From Bacillota bacterium (GTDB lineage: Bacteria; Bacillota; Sulfobacillia; JAJZYS01; JAJYTV01), in contig JAKAPV010000066.1 of NCBI GenBank assembly GCA_021806845.1, positions 1 through 12,219 of the forward strand: DNA of 12,219 nucleotides, given 5' to 3'. The notes below the pieces were generated by a model. The model was not told the DNA's origin and made no database searches. It worked only from the letters and a program-made list of their open reading frames with translations. How positions within the stretch are numbered: the first letter of the stretch is position 1; each line of letters opens with the position of its first letter. This document shows, piece after piece, positions 1-6,804 of the stretch. Position numbers and translations under genes: made by a program.

Positions 1-8
1 TCCGATCT
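1..8. other. Probable Illumina adapter remnant (left end)
   Basis: The window opens with TCCGATCT, the last eight bases of the common Illumina adapter stem GCTCTTCCGATCT. It mirrors AGATCGGAA at the right end, which is the same stem in reverse complement. Adapter-insert-adapter is the simplest reading. The bases also encode a plausible Glu-Ile-Gly in recN, so chance cannot be excluded for this end alone. Confidence 0.7.
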
Positions 9-891
9 CGACGAGATCCGCGCGGCGCTCCTCCGCCCGGCGCAGGGCGCCGGGATCGAACTCGAGCGTATCGGAGAGGCTGGCCGCGGCTGCGGCGCCC
101 TCTGCAAGCAGCGTCGCGCCTTCCTCCAGGACTTCCAGCAGGCGTGCGATTTCCTCGTGCAGGCGACCGAACGGACGCAACCGCGAGATCGCGAGCGCCA
201 GCATTTCCTCCGCGCCGGTCGAGTCGTCCCCGCGCAAGAACGCGTGCGCCTCCGAGAGAGCGGCCAGGATGTCCTCCTGCTTGCCGAGCAGGTCGATCTG
301 CTGCTCGATCGCCGCGAATTCGCCCGGGCGCACCTTCGCCGCGTCGATCTCCTGGATCTGATGACGCAAGAGGTCTGCCTGCCGCTCCCGCTGGCGGGGA
401 TCGCCACCGAGCTCTGCGTGACGCGAGCGCAAATCCGCGATGTGCCGTCCTAGCGCGGTCGCCTCCTGGTGGAGTGCCTCCGCGCCGCAGAAGCGGTCCA
501 GCAGCTGGCGCTGGCGCTGCGGGCGCAAGAGTGTCGCGGCTTCGCCCTGCGCGAGCAGCTCGACGAGGCCGTCCGCTGCCGCCCGGATCTCGAGCAGTGA
601 GGCGGCCCGCCCGTCGATCCGCGACAGGCTGCGGCCGCTCTCGGAGATCTCGCGCTCGAGCAGCGTCTCCGCGCCGTCCTCCGGCCAAAACACCGCGATG
701 ACGCGCGCGCTCTCCGCCCCCTGGCGAACGATCTGGCGACTGGCGCGCGCGCCGAGCGCGAGGTCGAGGCCGTCGAGCAGGATGGACTTCCCGGCGCCCG
801 TCTCTCCGGTGATCACCGTCAGGCCCTCCGAAAACTCAAGCTCGATCTCGTCGACGATCGCCAGTTCGCGGAGCTGCAGTAGGCGCAGCAT
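1..891 (-). CDS. recN: DNA repair protein RecN, N-terminal part (cut by the window edge)
   Basis: RecN is an SMC-like ATPase that acts at DNA double-strand breaks in the cytoplasm. Translating 891 to 1 gives 297 residues with no stop; the family is usually about 560, so the C-terminal half is missing. The protein opens MLRLLQLRELAIVDEIELEF and has a Walker A box GETGAGKS at residues 29-36. QEIDAAKVRPGEF and LEFDPGALRRAEERRADL in the coiled-coil part are typical RecN landmarks. The start is an ATG overlapping the argR stop by one base (TGATG), which suggests translational coupling. The usually strict HGQHEHQ motif reads LAQGEAA here (residues 113-119). The last three codons at the edge lie within or next to a probable adapter remnant (1-8) and may be artificial. 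Identity is secure; only its extent is unknown. Confidence 0.93.
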   Translation of the reverse strand, partial: MLRLLQLRELAIVDEIELEFSEGLTVITGETGAGKSILLDGLDLALGARASRQIVRQGAESARVIAVFWPEDGAETLLEREISESGRSLSRIDGRAASLLEIRAAADGLVELLAQGEAATLLRPQRQRQLLDRFCGAEALHQEATALGRHIADLRSRHAELGGDPRQRERQADLLRHQIQEIDAAKVRPGEFAAIEQQIDLLGKQEDILAALSEAHAFLRGDDSTGAEEMLALAISRLRPFGRLHEEIARLLEVLEEGATLLAEGAAAAASLSDTLEFDPGALRRAEERRADLVEIG

Positions 892-1379
892 CAGAGCATC
901 AGCCCGCGCAAGTGCTCCGTGACCGCCGGCGCCTCCTCGGGCGGGCGGACGACGAGAAACACCGTGCGCTCTCCCGCCATCGTGCCGATCACGTTCGGCA
1001 GCCGGAGCGAATCGATCGCCTCGCAGACTGCGTCGGCCGTCGCGGGCAACGTGTTCACGACCACCATGTTCGCGCTGTAGTCCACCGTGAGCACCGAATC
1101 GCGGCAGATGCGCATCAGCTTCTCGTCGGCGGTCGGCAGACGCACGTCGCTGACGTAGTGCTGGCGGCCATCCGGGCCCGCCCGCTTCACGAGTCCAAGT
1201 TCCTTGATGTCGCGAGAGACGGTGGCCTGCGTCACCGGCAGTCCGCCGTCGCGCAGGTGCTGCGCAAGCTCCTCCTGGGTGCCGACCGCCTCGTCCCGGA
1301 CGAGTTCGAGGATGCGCAGCTGCCTGCGCGCCTTCTCGCGGGATACGGGCCGTTCCATGCCCGCCCTATTCCCCGCCAT
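891..1379 (-). CDS. argR: Arginine repressor ArgR/AhrC family
   Basis: ArgR is a hexameric regulator that binds ARG boxes and normally uses L-arginine as corepressor. The 162-residue product has an N-terminal winged helix (about 16-78) with the recognition segment TQATVSRDIKEL, including the conserved Ser55-Arg56. A C-terminal oligomerisation and ligand domain (about 85-160) follows. The start is an ATG with AGGAGG nine bases upstream (1389-1394), lying inside the end of nadK. A second ATG at 1358, seven bases after the nadK stop, would give 155 residues and fits the family equally well, but its ribosome site is weaker. The ligand-domain motif normally GT(I/L)xGDDT reads GTMAGERT (132-139), so both acidic residues of the arginine pocket are changed (Glu137, Arg138); Asp123 of the pocket is kept. 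The gene sits between nadK and recN as in many Bacillota. The family is secure; arginine sensing is not. Confidence 0.94.
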   Translation of the reverse strand: MAGNRAGMERPVSREKARRQLRILELVRDEAVGTQEELAQHLRDGGLPVTQATVSRDIKELGLVKRAGPDGRQHYVSDVRLPTADEKLMRICRDSVLTVDYSANMVVVNTLPATADAVCEAIDSLRLPNVIGTMAGERTVFLVVRPPEEAPAVTEHLRGLML

Positions 1380-2241
1380 GCGCACTTTCCTCCTCCTGCA
1401 GTTTGCGGCGCAAAACGTCGTAGAAGTTCCAGCCGGGGCGCCGCCACAGCACCGTCTGCTCGGTCGCGAGGCGCGTCACCACGACGTCGCCCGGCTTGAG
1501 CTTCGCCCCGTGCTGGCCGTCGACCGTGACGAAGGCCTCCGTCGTCGGAGCGATGACGCGTACGCGCACCTCCTCGGCCGGGTCGACGGCGACCGTGCGG
1601 GCGTAGAAGGAATGCGGGCAGATGGGCGTGATCGAGAGGGCGCGCACGTCCGGCGAAAGCACTGGGCCGCCGGCGGAGAGCGCGTAGGCTGTGGACCCGG
1701 TCGGCGTCGAAAGCACAACGCCGTCGGCGGGCCAGATGAAGGCGGGCCGCCCGCGCAGACCCACTTCGGCCCGGATCAGGCGCGAGAACGGGCCCTTCGA
1801 GACCACGACGTCGTTGAGCGCCAGAAAGCGCTCCACGACGGCGCCGTCGCGCAGGATCTCCGCCCGCAGCATGTTGCGCTGGTCCAGCACGCGCGTCCCG
1901 GTGAGGAGGTCGGGGAGCTGCGCCTCCACCTCCTCGGACTCTAGTTCCGTCAAAAAGCCGAGATGGCCGAGGTTAACGCCGACGATGGCGATGCCGAGCG
2001 GCGCGAGCCGCTTGGCCGCCTGCAAGAGGGTGCCGTCGCCGCCCAGCACGATCGCAACCTCGACGCGGTCGGACCAGCTCTCGAGCGGCTGGGGGCGCAC
2101 GTCCAGCCCGAGCAGCGCTGCTGCGTCGGGCTCGAACCAAGCCGTGCGGCCGAGCCGCTGCAGGAGGCGCGCGACCTCAGCCGCGCGGCGCAGCGCTTCC
2201 GGCTTCTCGAGGTTTGGCAATAGGCCGATCGGTGCCGCCAA
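1366..2241 (-). CDS. nadK: NAD kinase (ATP/polyphosphate-dependent)
   Basis: NAD kinase phosphorylates NAD to NADP in the cytosol. The 291-residue product begins MAAPIGLLPNLEKP, the family's usual first strand and loop. It contains the nucleotide motif GGDGT (67-71), the region LNDVVVSKG (usually LNEVV) and the NAD-binding signature DGVVLSTPTGSTAY followed by LSAGGP. The start is TTG at 2241 with a perfect AGGAGG six bases upstream. An in-frame GTG at 2292 would add 17 unrelated residues and has no comparable site, so I prefer the TTG. Its end overlaps the argR start by 14 bases. A 111-base gap with a large inverted repeat separates it from the upstream HD gene, the largest gap in the cluster apart from the OLE region. 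Confidence 0.95.
   Translation of the reverse strand: MAAPIGLLPNLEKPEALRRAAEVARLLQRLGRTAWFEPDAAALLGLDVRPQPLESWSDRVEVAIVLGGDGTLLQAAKRLAPLGIAIVGVNLGHLGFLTELESEEVEAQLPDLLTGTRVLDQRNMLRAEILRDGAVVERFLALNDVVVSKGPFSRLIRAEVGLRGRPAFIWPADGVVLSTPTGSTAYALSAGGPVLSPDVRALSITPICPHSFYARTVAVDPAEEVRVRVIAPTTEAFVTVDGQHGAKLKPGDVVVTRLATEQTVLWRRPGWNFYDVLRRKLQEEESAHGGE
1389..1394 (-). promoter_or_regulatory. Ribosome binding site deciding the argR start
   Basis: AGGAGG lies nine bases before the ATG at 1379. It sits within a run AGGAGGAGG (1389-1397) that also encodes the Glu-Glu-Glu near the NadK C-terminus, so nadK and argR are translationally interleaved. Confidence 0.6.
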
Positions 2242-2247
2242 GTGCGC

Positions 2248-2253
2248 CCTCCT
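2248..2253 (-). promoter_or_regulatory. Ribosome binding site supporting the TTG start of nadK
   Basis: A perfect AGGAGG is followed by six bases (GCGCAC) and then TTG at 2241. The position agrees with the family N-terminus and rules against the longer GTG start at 2292. Confidence 0.75.
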
Positions 2254-2280
2254 ACCGAAACTTTCCGTCGACGTGTGAAA

Positions 2281-2349
2281 CTTCGCCGCCACAGCGCCCG
2301 CTCCTGCGGCCGCAGCGCGCAGCGCGGTCGGGCGGCCCAGCCGGCGAAG
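2281..2349 (-). repeat. GC-rich inverted repeat in the gap before nadK (possible RNA hairpin)
   Basis: Perfect 8-base arms CTTCGCCG (2349-2342 on the minus strand) and CGGCGAAG (2288-2281) enclose 53 very GC-rich bases. These include the 12-base palindrome CTGCGGCCGCAG at 2304-2315. The first arm begins three bases after the stop of the HD gene. No clear T-run follows, only TTT, so it is not a standard intrinsic terminator. It could be a processing or stability hairpin, or a leader structure for nadK. GC-rich sequence forms such repeats easily, so function is inferred. Confidence 0.4.
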
Positions 2350-2352
2350 GCG

Positions 2353-3570
2353 CTACAGGGCGAAGTATTCCCGGGCCGCCGCGCCTGCCACCTGGGCGGC
2401 GGCTCCGGGCGCGAACACCCCGATCTGCCAGAGATCGCGGTAGCGGTCGCGCAGGAGCGCCGTCTCGGCATCCCCGCCGGGCGGGGCATCGAGCGGGTAG
2501 ATGCCTTCCGGCAGCGACGTCGGCACCCGCATCTCGCGAAACTCCGGTGCGGGCGGGCAGGAGATCGCGACATCGCGCGCCGCAAGCCCCGCGGCGCGGG
2601 CGATCTCGGATTCCGCCGCGCGCCGGGCGTCCGCCGGGGAGAGCTGCGCGTAGAGCGCGGCGAGCCGGCCCTCCCCGATCTCCCTGCGCCCTGCGACGAA
2701 CGCCCTCTTCAGCAGCCGGCGCTGCGCGACGCCCTGCGCGAGGTGCATGGCATCCTCGCCGAAGCCGCCCCCGCTGAGCCGGGCCAAGAGAGCGTCGTCC
2801 GAGAGCACGTAGAGCGTCGCGGGCTTGAGTCCTTGCAGGGCGGCCAGTTCCACCGACTTCGCGAGCATGGCGCCTGCCGCGATCTTCGTGTGGTGCAGGT
2901 AGACCCGTTCCGTGAGGATGTAGCGCATGCGGAAGAGTTGCAGCACTTCGCTGCGTGCGTCGAGGCGAATGCGCCCGTGGCGCGCGAGCTGCACGCCGAG
3001 GCGCCCGTCCAGGAGCGCGAGGGACTGCAGCACGCGCTCGTCATAGCTCTGGCGAACGCCGGTAAAGTAGGCGTCGCGGCGCAGGTAGTCGAGGAGATCC
3101 GCGTCCACCGAGCCCGCAACGATGTCCCGCGCCCAGGCCGGCACGTCCTGCACGCCGGTCAGGATCGCCTGCGCCCGATCGCCGCAGCCGAGCTTCGCAA
3201 GTTCCTCGCCCACGGTCCCCCTCAGCGCCCGCGCCATGCGCTCCACCGTGTCGTGACGGGGCAGGATCGGACGCTCGTCCTCAAAGGTGTGGCCGAACGG
3301 CGCATGCGCGATGTCGTGCAGGAGCGCTGCCGCGATCACGGCGTCGGCCCATTCGTCGCGAGAACGCCCCACCGCCTCCAGCATCATGCCCGCCGCATGG
3401 GCGGCCCCCAGAGAATGCTCGAAGCGGCTGTGCTGTGCGCCGGGATAGACGAGATAGGCGAGGCCGAGCTGGCGCACGCGCCGCAGGCGCTGCATCTCGG
3501 GCGTGTCCAGGAGCGCCGCCGACCAGGCCGGCAGCGCGATGTCCCCCCAGACGGGGTCGCGGATCAGCAC
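2353..3570 (-). CDS. HD-domain phosphohydrolase, YwfO/COG1078 (SAMHD1-like) family
   Basis: This family contains metal-dependent phosphohydrolases related to SAMHD1 and dGTPases; some bacterial members hydrolyse dNTPs. The product is about 405 residues. Numbered from the upstream GTG (3579), the metal and substrate landmarks are GAQHSRFEHSLG (His50, Arg52, His55), LLHDIAHAPFGH (His88-Asp89, His92) and SVDADLLDYLRRD (around Asp159-Asp164). All HD ligand positions are therefore present and the enzyme is probably active. Two GTG starts are possible. The one at 3570 has AGGAGG ten bases upstream and overlaps the tlyA stop by seven bases. The one at 3579 has the same site only one base away, so I prefer 3570. 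The gene lies between tlyA and nadK, outside the classical B. subtilis order. The substrate cannot be told from sequence. Confidence 0.9.
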   Translation of the reverse strand: MLIRDPVWGDIALPAWSAALLDTPEMQRLRRVRQLGLAYLVYPGAQHSRFEHSLGAAHAAGMMLEAVGRSRDEWADAVIAAALLHDIAHAPFGHTFEDERPILPRHDTVERMARALRGTVGEELAKLGCGDRAQAILTGVQDVPAWARDIVAGSVDADLLDYLRRDAYFTGVRQSYDERVLQSLALLDGRLGVQLARHGRIRLDARSEVLQLFRMRYILTERVYLHHTKIAAGAMLAKSVELAALQGLKPATLYVLSDDALLARLSGGGFGEDAMHLAQGVAQRRLLKRAFVAGRREIGEGRLAALYAQLSPADARRAAESEIARAAGLAARDVAISCPPAPEFREMRVPTSLPEGIYPLDAPPGGDAETALLRDRYRDLWQIGVFAPGAAAQVAGAAAREYFAL

Positions 3571-4358
3571 GTGCGCCACGCCTCCTCGACCGCCGCGTCG
3601 ACGTCGATGCCCGCCTGCGGGCCAGGCCCCGGTCCGAAGTGCATGAGAAATTCGCGGTTCCCCGAGGGACCGAGGATCGGCGACGGACAGACGGCCTGCG
3701 CCTTGAGGCCGAGGTTCTCGGCGAGGCCCGCCGCCTCCTTGAGCACACGCCGGTGTACCTCCGGATCGCGGACGACGCCGCCCTTCGAGACAAAGGCTCG
3801 TCCCGCCTCGAACTGCGGCTTAACGAGCGCGATGACGTCGGTCTCGGGCGCGCGCAGTGCGCGCACCGCCGGCATCACGAGCCGCAGCGAGATGAAGGAG
3901 AGGTCGAGGGTGAAGAGCGAGATCTCCTCGGGGAGGTCGCCGGCCCTAAGGTAGCGGATGTTCGTCCGCTCGAAGACAGACACCCGCGGGTCCTCGCGCA
4001 GCTGCACCGCGAGCTGGCCGTACCCGACGTCCACGGCATAGACGCGGGTGGCGCCGTGGCGCAGGAGGATGTCCGTGAACCCGCCGGTCGATGCGCCCGC
4101 GTCGAGGGCCACGCGCCCTTCGACGGGCACCGCGAAGCGGCGCAGGGCCTCGATCAGTTTGAGCGCCCCGCGCGACGCATAGGGAAAGGCCTCTTTCAGT
4201 TGGAGAGAGGCATCGTCCGAAACGGCCATGCCGGCCTTGGCCGCGGGCCGGCCGTCCACCAGCACCTGGCCAGCCAGGATCAGCGCCTGGGCTCGGCTGC
4301 GCGTCTCGCAAAGCCCGCGCGCCACGAGCGCCTCGTCAAGACGCGTCCTGGTTGACAT
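3564..4358 (-). CDS. tlyA: TlyA-family rRNA 2'-O-methyltransferase (YqxC)
   Basis: TlyA proteins 2'-O-methylate cytidines in 16S and/or 23S rRNA using S-adenosylmethionine. The 264-residue product has an N-terminal S4 RNA-binding domain (about 4-60: RLDEALVARGLCETRSRAQA, then VLVDG). The linker YASRGALKL (60-68) follows, then an FtsJ-like methyltransferase fold with the SAM-binding loop DAGASTGGFTD (86-96). Later landmarks TLDLSFISL, ALVKPQFEAG and NREFLMHF carry the expected Asp, Lys and Glu of the catalytic set. The start is an ATG at 4358 overlapping the dxs end by 23 bases, with only a weak AGG upstream, so coupling to dxs is likely. The dxs-tlyA-argR-recN neighbourhood is normal for Bacillota. 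It is often annotated as a hemolysin, which is a historical misnomer. Confidence 0.94.
   Translation of the reverse strand: MSTRTRLDEALVARGLCETRSRAQALILAGQVLVDGRPAAKAGMAVSDDASLQLKEAFPYASRGALKLIEALRRFAVPVEGRVALDAGASTGGFTDILLRHGATRVYAVDVGYGQLAVQLREDPRVSVFERTNIRYLRAGDLPEEISLFTLDLSFISLRLVMPAVRALRAPETDVIALVKPQFEAGRAFVSKGGVVRDPEVHRRVLKEAAGLAENLGLKAQAVCPSPILGPSGNREFLMHFGPGPGPQAGIDVDAAVEEAWRTC
3581..3586 (-). promoter_or_regulatory. Ribosome binding site for the HD phosphohydrolase gene
   Basis: AGGAGG lies inside the last codons of tlyA, ten bases before the GTG at 3570 and only one base before the alternative GTG at 3579. The spacing favours 3570. Confidence 0.5.
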
Positions 4359-6210
4359 CGAGCGCCTGCTGCAGGCGTGCCGCGATCTGGGGCGCCGTGA
4401 GACCGCACTCCTCGAGCTGTTCCTGGCGCGATGCGTGCTCGATGTAGCGGTCAGGCACGGCGAAGCGCTCGAAGCGGCCGCGGAAGCCCCGCGCCGCCAG
4501 GGCCGCAAGCACGGCGTCGCCGAACCCGCCCTCTTCGGTGCCCTCTTCCAGCGTCACCACCACCGGGTACTCCGCGGCGCGGGAGATCATGTCTTCGTCG
4601 ATCGGCTTGATGAATCGCGCGTCGGCGACCGCGACAGAAATGCCCTTCGCGTTCAGGAGCTGCGCCGCGTCGAGCGCCGGCTGCACCATCGTTCCAACCG
4701 CCAGCAGCGTCGCATGCGTCCCGGGGCGGAGCCACTCCCCTTCGCCGATCGCGAGCTCGGCCGCCTCGCGCTGCACGCCGGGGCAGTTGCCGCGCGGGTA
4801 GCGCACCGCGAAAGGCCCGTCGTGCGCAAGCGCGAGGCGCAGCATCGCCTTCAGCTCCACCTCGTCGCGCGGCGCCGCCACGACGTAGCCTGGGATCGCT
4901 CGGAGGTAGGCGAGGTCGTAGAGTCCCTGGTGCGTGGCCCCGTCCTCGCCCACGAGGCCGGCGCGGTCCATGCAGAAGGTGACGGGCAGGCCCTGGATGC
5001 CGATATCGTGGATCAGCTGGTCGTAGGCGCGCTGCAGGAAGGTCGAATAGATGGCGCAGAGCGGCCGCAGCCCCTGCGTCGCCATGCCCGCCGAGAATGC
5101 GACGGCGTGCGCCTCCGCGATGCCGACGTCGAAGAATCGGTCGGGATGCACCTCCCGAAAGCGCACAAGGCCCGTGCCGTCCGCCATGGCCGCAGTGACG
5201 GCGACGATGCGCGGATCCTCCTTCGCGAGTTCCACCGCGATGCTGCCGAAGGCGTCGCTCCAGCTTGTGCCCGACTTGCGCTGCGCCTTGCCCTGACCCG
5301 TCTCCACCTCGAATGGCGCAGTGGAGTGCCATTTGTTCGCGTCGGCGGCGGCCGGCTCGTAGCCGTGTCCCTTCTCGGTCACCGCGTGCACGAGCACCGG
5401 TCCGCCGATCTCCCGCGCCCGGCGCAGCACCGCGCGGAGCATGGCGACGTCGTGTCCGTCGATCGGGCCGAGGTAGCGCACGCCGAGTTCCTCGAAGAGC
5501 TGTCCTGGCACCAGCAGGTGCTTCACCGAGTCCTTCATCCGCTCGGCCGCCTCTGCCGCCCCGCGGCCAACGAGCGGGATGGCGCGGAGCGCGGACTCGA
5601 CGTCGTGCTTGAAGCGCGTAAACGCCGGCGCCGCCCGCAGGCGCGTAAGGTAGGTCGAGACCGCACCGACGTTCGGGGAGATCGACATGGAGTTGTCGTT
5701 CAGGACGATGATCAGGTCGGTGCCGAGCTGTCCCGCGTTGTTGAGTCCTTCGTACGCGAGGCCCCCCGTCAGCGCTCCATCTCCGACCAGGGCGGCCACC
5801 GCGAACTTCTCCTTGCGCACGTCGCGGGCCGTCGCGATCCCGAGCGCCGCGGAGATCGCAGTCGATGCGTGGCCCGCGCCGAAGACGTCATGCTCGCTTT
5901 CGTCGCGGCGCAGGTAGCCGCTCGCGCCGCCCTTCTGGCGCAGGTGCTGAAAGATCTCCCGCCTGCCCGTCAGCAGTTTGTGGGCATAGGCCTGGTGGCC
6001 CACATCGAACAGCAGCTTGTCCGTGGGCGACTGGAAGACGGCATGCAGCGCAACGACGATCTCGACGGCTCCAAGGCTGGGAGCGAGGTGCCCTCCCACC
6101 CGAGAAACGACATCGATGATCTCGTGGCGCAGGTCGGTGCAGACCTGGCGCAGCTCGGCGTCGCTGCAGCTCGCAAGGTTCCTCCCGCCGAGAAGCTCCC
6201 CAGATGCCAC
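4336..6210 (-). CDS. dxs: 1-deoxy-D-xylulose-5-phosphate synthase
   Basis: DXS condenses pyruvate and glyceraldehyde 3-phosphate, with thiamine diphosphate, in the first step of the MEP isoprenoid pathway (cytosolic). The product is 624 residues, a normal length. It shows GGHLAPSLG (39-47), FDVGHQAY (68-75), SEHDVFGAGHAST and the ThDP/Mg motif GDGALTGG (143-150) leading to LNDNSMSISPN (from 170). The pyrimidine-domain signature MDRAGLVGEDGATHQG appears later. The GTG at 6210 has GGAGG nine bases upstream. An in-frame TTG at 6216 would be only three bases from that site and overlap the oapA stop. The gene begins two bases after the oapA stop, so dxs is probably translated from the same message as oapA. 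Confidence 0.97.
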   Translation of the reverse strand: MASGELLGGRNLASCSDAELRQVCTDLRHEIIDVVSRVGGHLAPSLGAVEIVVALHAVFQSPTDKLLFDVGHQAYAHKLLTGRREIFQHLRQKGGASGYLRRDESEHDVFGAGHASTAISAALGIATARDVRKEKFAVAALVGDGALTGGLAYEGLNNAGQLGTDLIIVLNDNSMSISPNVGAVSTYLTRLRAAPAFTRFKHDVESALRAIPLVGRGAAEAAERMKDSVKHLLVPGQLFEELGVRYLGPIDGHDVAMLRAVLRRAREIGGPVLVHAVTEKGHGYEPAAADANKWHSTAPFEVETGQGKAQRKSGTSWSDAFGSIAVELAKEDPRIVAVTAAMADGTGLVRFREVHPDRFFDVGIAEAHAVAFSAGMATQGLRPLCAIYSTFLQRAYDQLIHDIGIQGLPVTFCMDRAGLVGEDGATHQGLYDLAYLRAIPGYVVAAPRDEVELKAMLRLALAHDGPFAVRYPRGNCPGVQREAAELAIGEGEWLRPGTHATLLAVGTMVQPALDAAQLLNAKGISVAVADARFIKPIDEDMISRAAEYPVVVTLEEGTEEGGFGDAVLAALAARGFRGRFERFAVPDRYIEHASRQEQLEECGLTAPQIAARLQQALDVNQDAS

Positions 6211-6212
6211 GG

Positions 6213-6791
6213 TCAAAGCCCTCCCCGGCGCCGCTTTGGCGGCGCTTCCAGGATGTGCAGCGGCAGGATCCGCTCGATCGCCTCGAGCAACCGTCCCACC
6301 AGCCAGACGACAGTGTCCGCTTGCCGAATGGCAAGCCCCTTTGCTGCTGATTTTAGCCCAATCGTCAATGCCGAGACGAGTGCAATCGCCACGATCGCTG
6401 CCGGCGCCTGCCAGTGTGGCGGCGCCATGCGTATCGCGAGGCTCGCGGTGAGCGCACCGGAGAGCGTGCCCGCAATGTCGCCGACCATATCACTGCAGAC
6501 GGTCGCCACCCGGTCCGCTTCGCGCACGAGGCGCAGCGCCTTGCGGGCACCCGGCCGTCGCGTCGATGAGCGCGCGTGGAACGGGGTCTCATGCGCGCGC
6601 GTCGCGGCGACGCCCACGATGTCGAAGATAACGCCGAGCAGAATGATTAGCAAAAGAACGGGCAAGGCTAAGAGCGCAGGCCAGCCGGTTGCGGCGCTCT
6701 GGGTCGGCCAGGTGGCGATGAGAGCAATGACAAACGCCGCGGCCGCATAGCGCAAAGCGCGCAGGCCGAGGCGTGTGTTCTTGTTCTTCAC
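6213..6791 (-). CDS. oapA: OapA, OLE RNA-associated membrane protein
   Basis: OapA is an integral membrane protein that binds OLE RNA and holds the ribonucleoprotein at the membrane. The 192-residue product has a basic start (KNKNTRLGLRALR), two hydrophobic helices at about 14-34 and 38-62, and a conserved-looking loop ATRAHETPFHA. It then has READRVATVCSDMVGDIAG, with Asp101 and Asp105 forming the DxxxD signature. Further hydrophobic segments at about 107-121 and 131-147 precede a basic tail KRRR. The middle resembles the membrane domain of CNNM/CorB (DUF21) magnesium proteins, without CBS domains. The start is a GTG at 6791 with GGAGG (6797-6801) five bases upstream. It lies directly after the OLE RNA and two bases before dxs, the expected neighbourhood. 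The name rests on length, the DxxxD motif and the adjacent RNA; I could not run a database search. Confidence 0.87.
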   Translation of the reverse strand: MKNKNTRLGLRALRYAAAAFVIALIATWPTQSAATGWPALLALPVLLLIILLGVIFDIVGVAATRAHETPFHARSSTRRPGARKALRLVREADRVATVCSDMVGDIAGTLSGALTASLAIRMAPPHWQAPAAIVAIALVSALTIGLKSAAKGLAIRQADTVVWLVGRLLEAIERILPLHILEAPPKRRRGGL

Positions 6792-6796
6792 GGGAA

Positions 6797-6801
6797 CCTC
6801 C
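6797..6801 (-). promoter_or_regulatory. Ribosome binding site of oapA
   Basis: GGAGG is followed by TTCCC and the GTG at 6791. A TTG at 6803 in the same frame overlaps the site itself and is unlikely. The site follows directly after the last predicted helix of the OLE RNA. Confidence 0.75.
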
Positions 6802-6804
6802 AAT

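Noticed and set aside
2281..2349. Intrinsic terminator after the HD gene
   Set aside because: The hairpin is followed by only three T residues and then mixed sequence, so the U-tract is missing. It is kept as an inverted repeat of unknown role.
2242..3954. Open frame of 570 codons on the plus strand opposite the HD gene and tlyA
   Set aside because: Same antisense effect of high GC content; no domain is recognisable, while the minus-strand genes are clear.
4228..6750. Open frame of 840 codons on the plus strand opposite dxs and oapA
   Set aside because: It is a mirror of the dxs codon pattern with low-complexity Arg/Ala/His-rich translation. dxs has all its catalytic motifs on the other strand.
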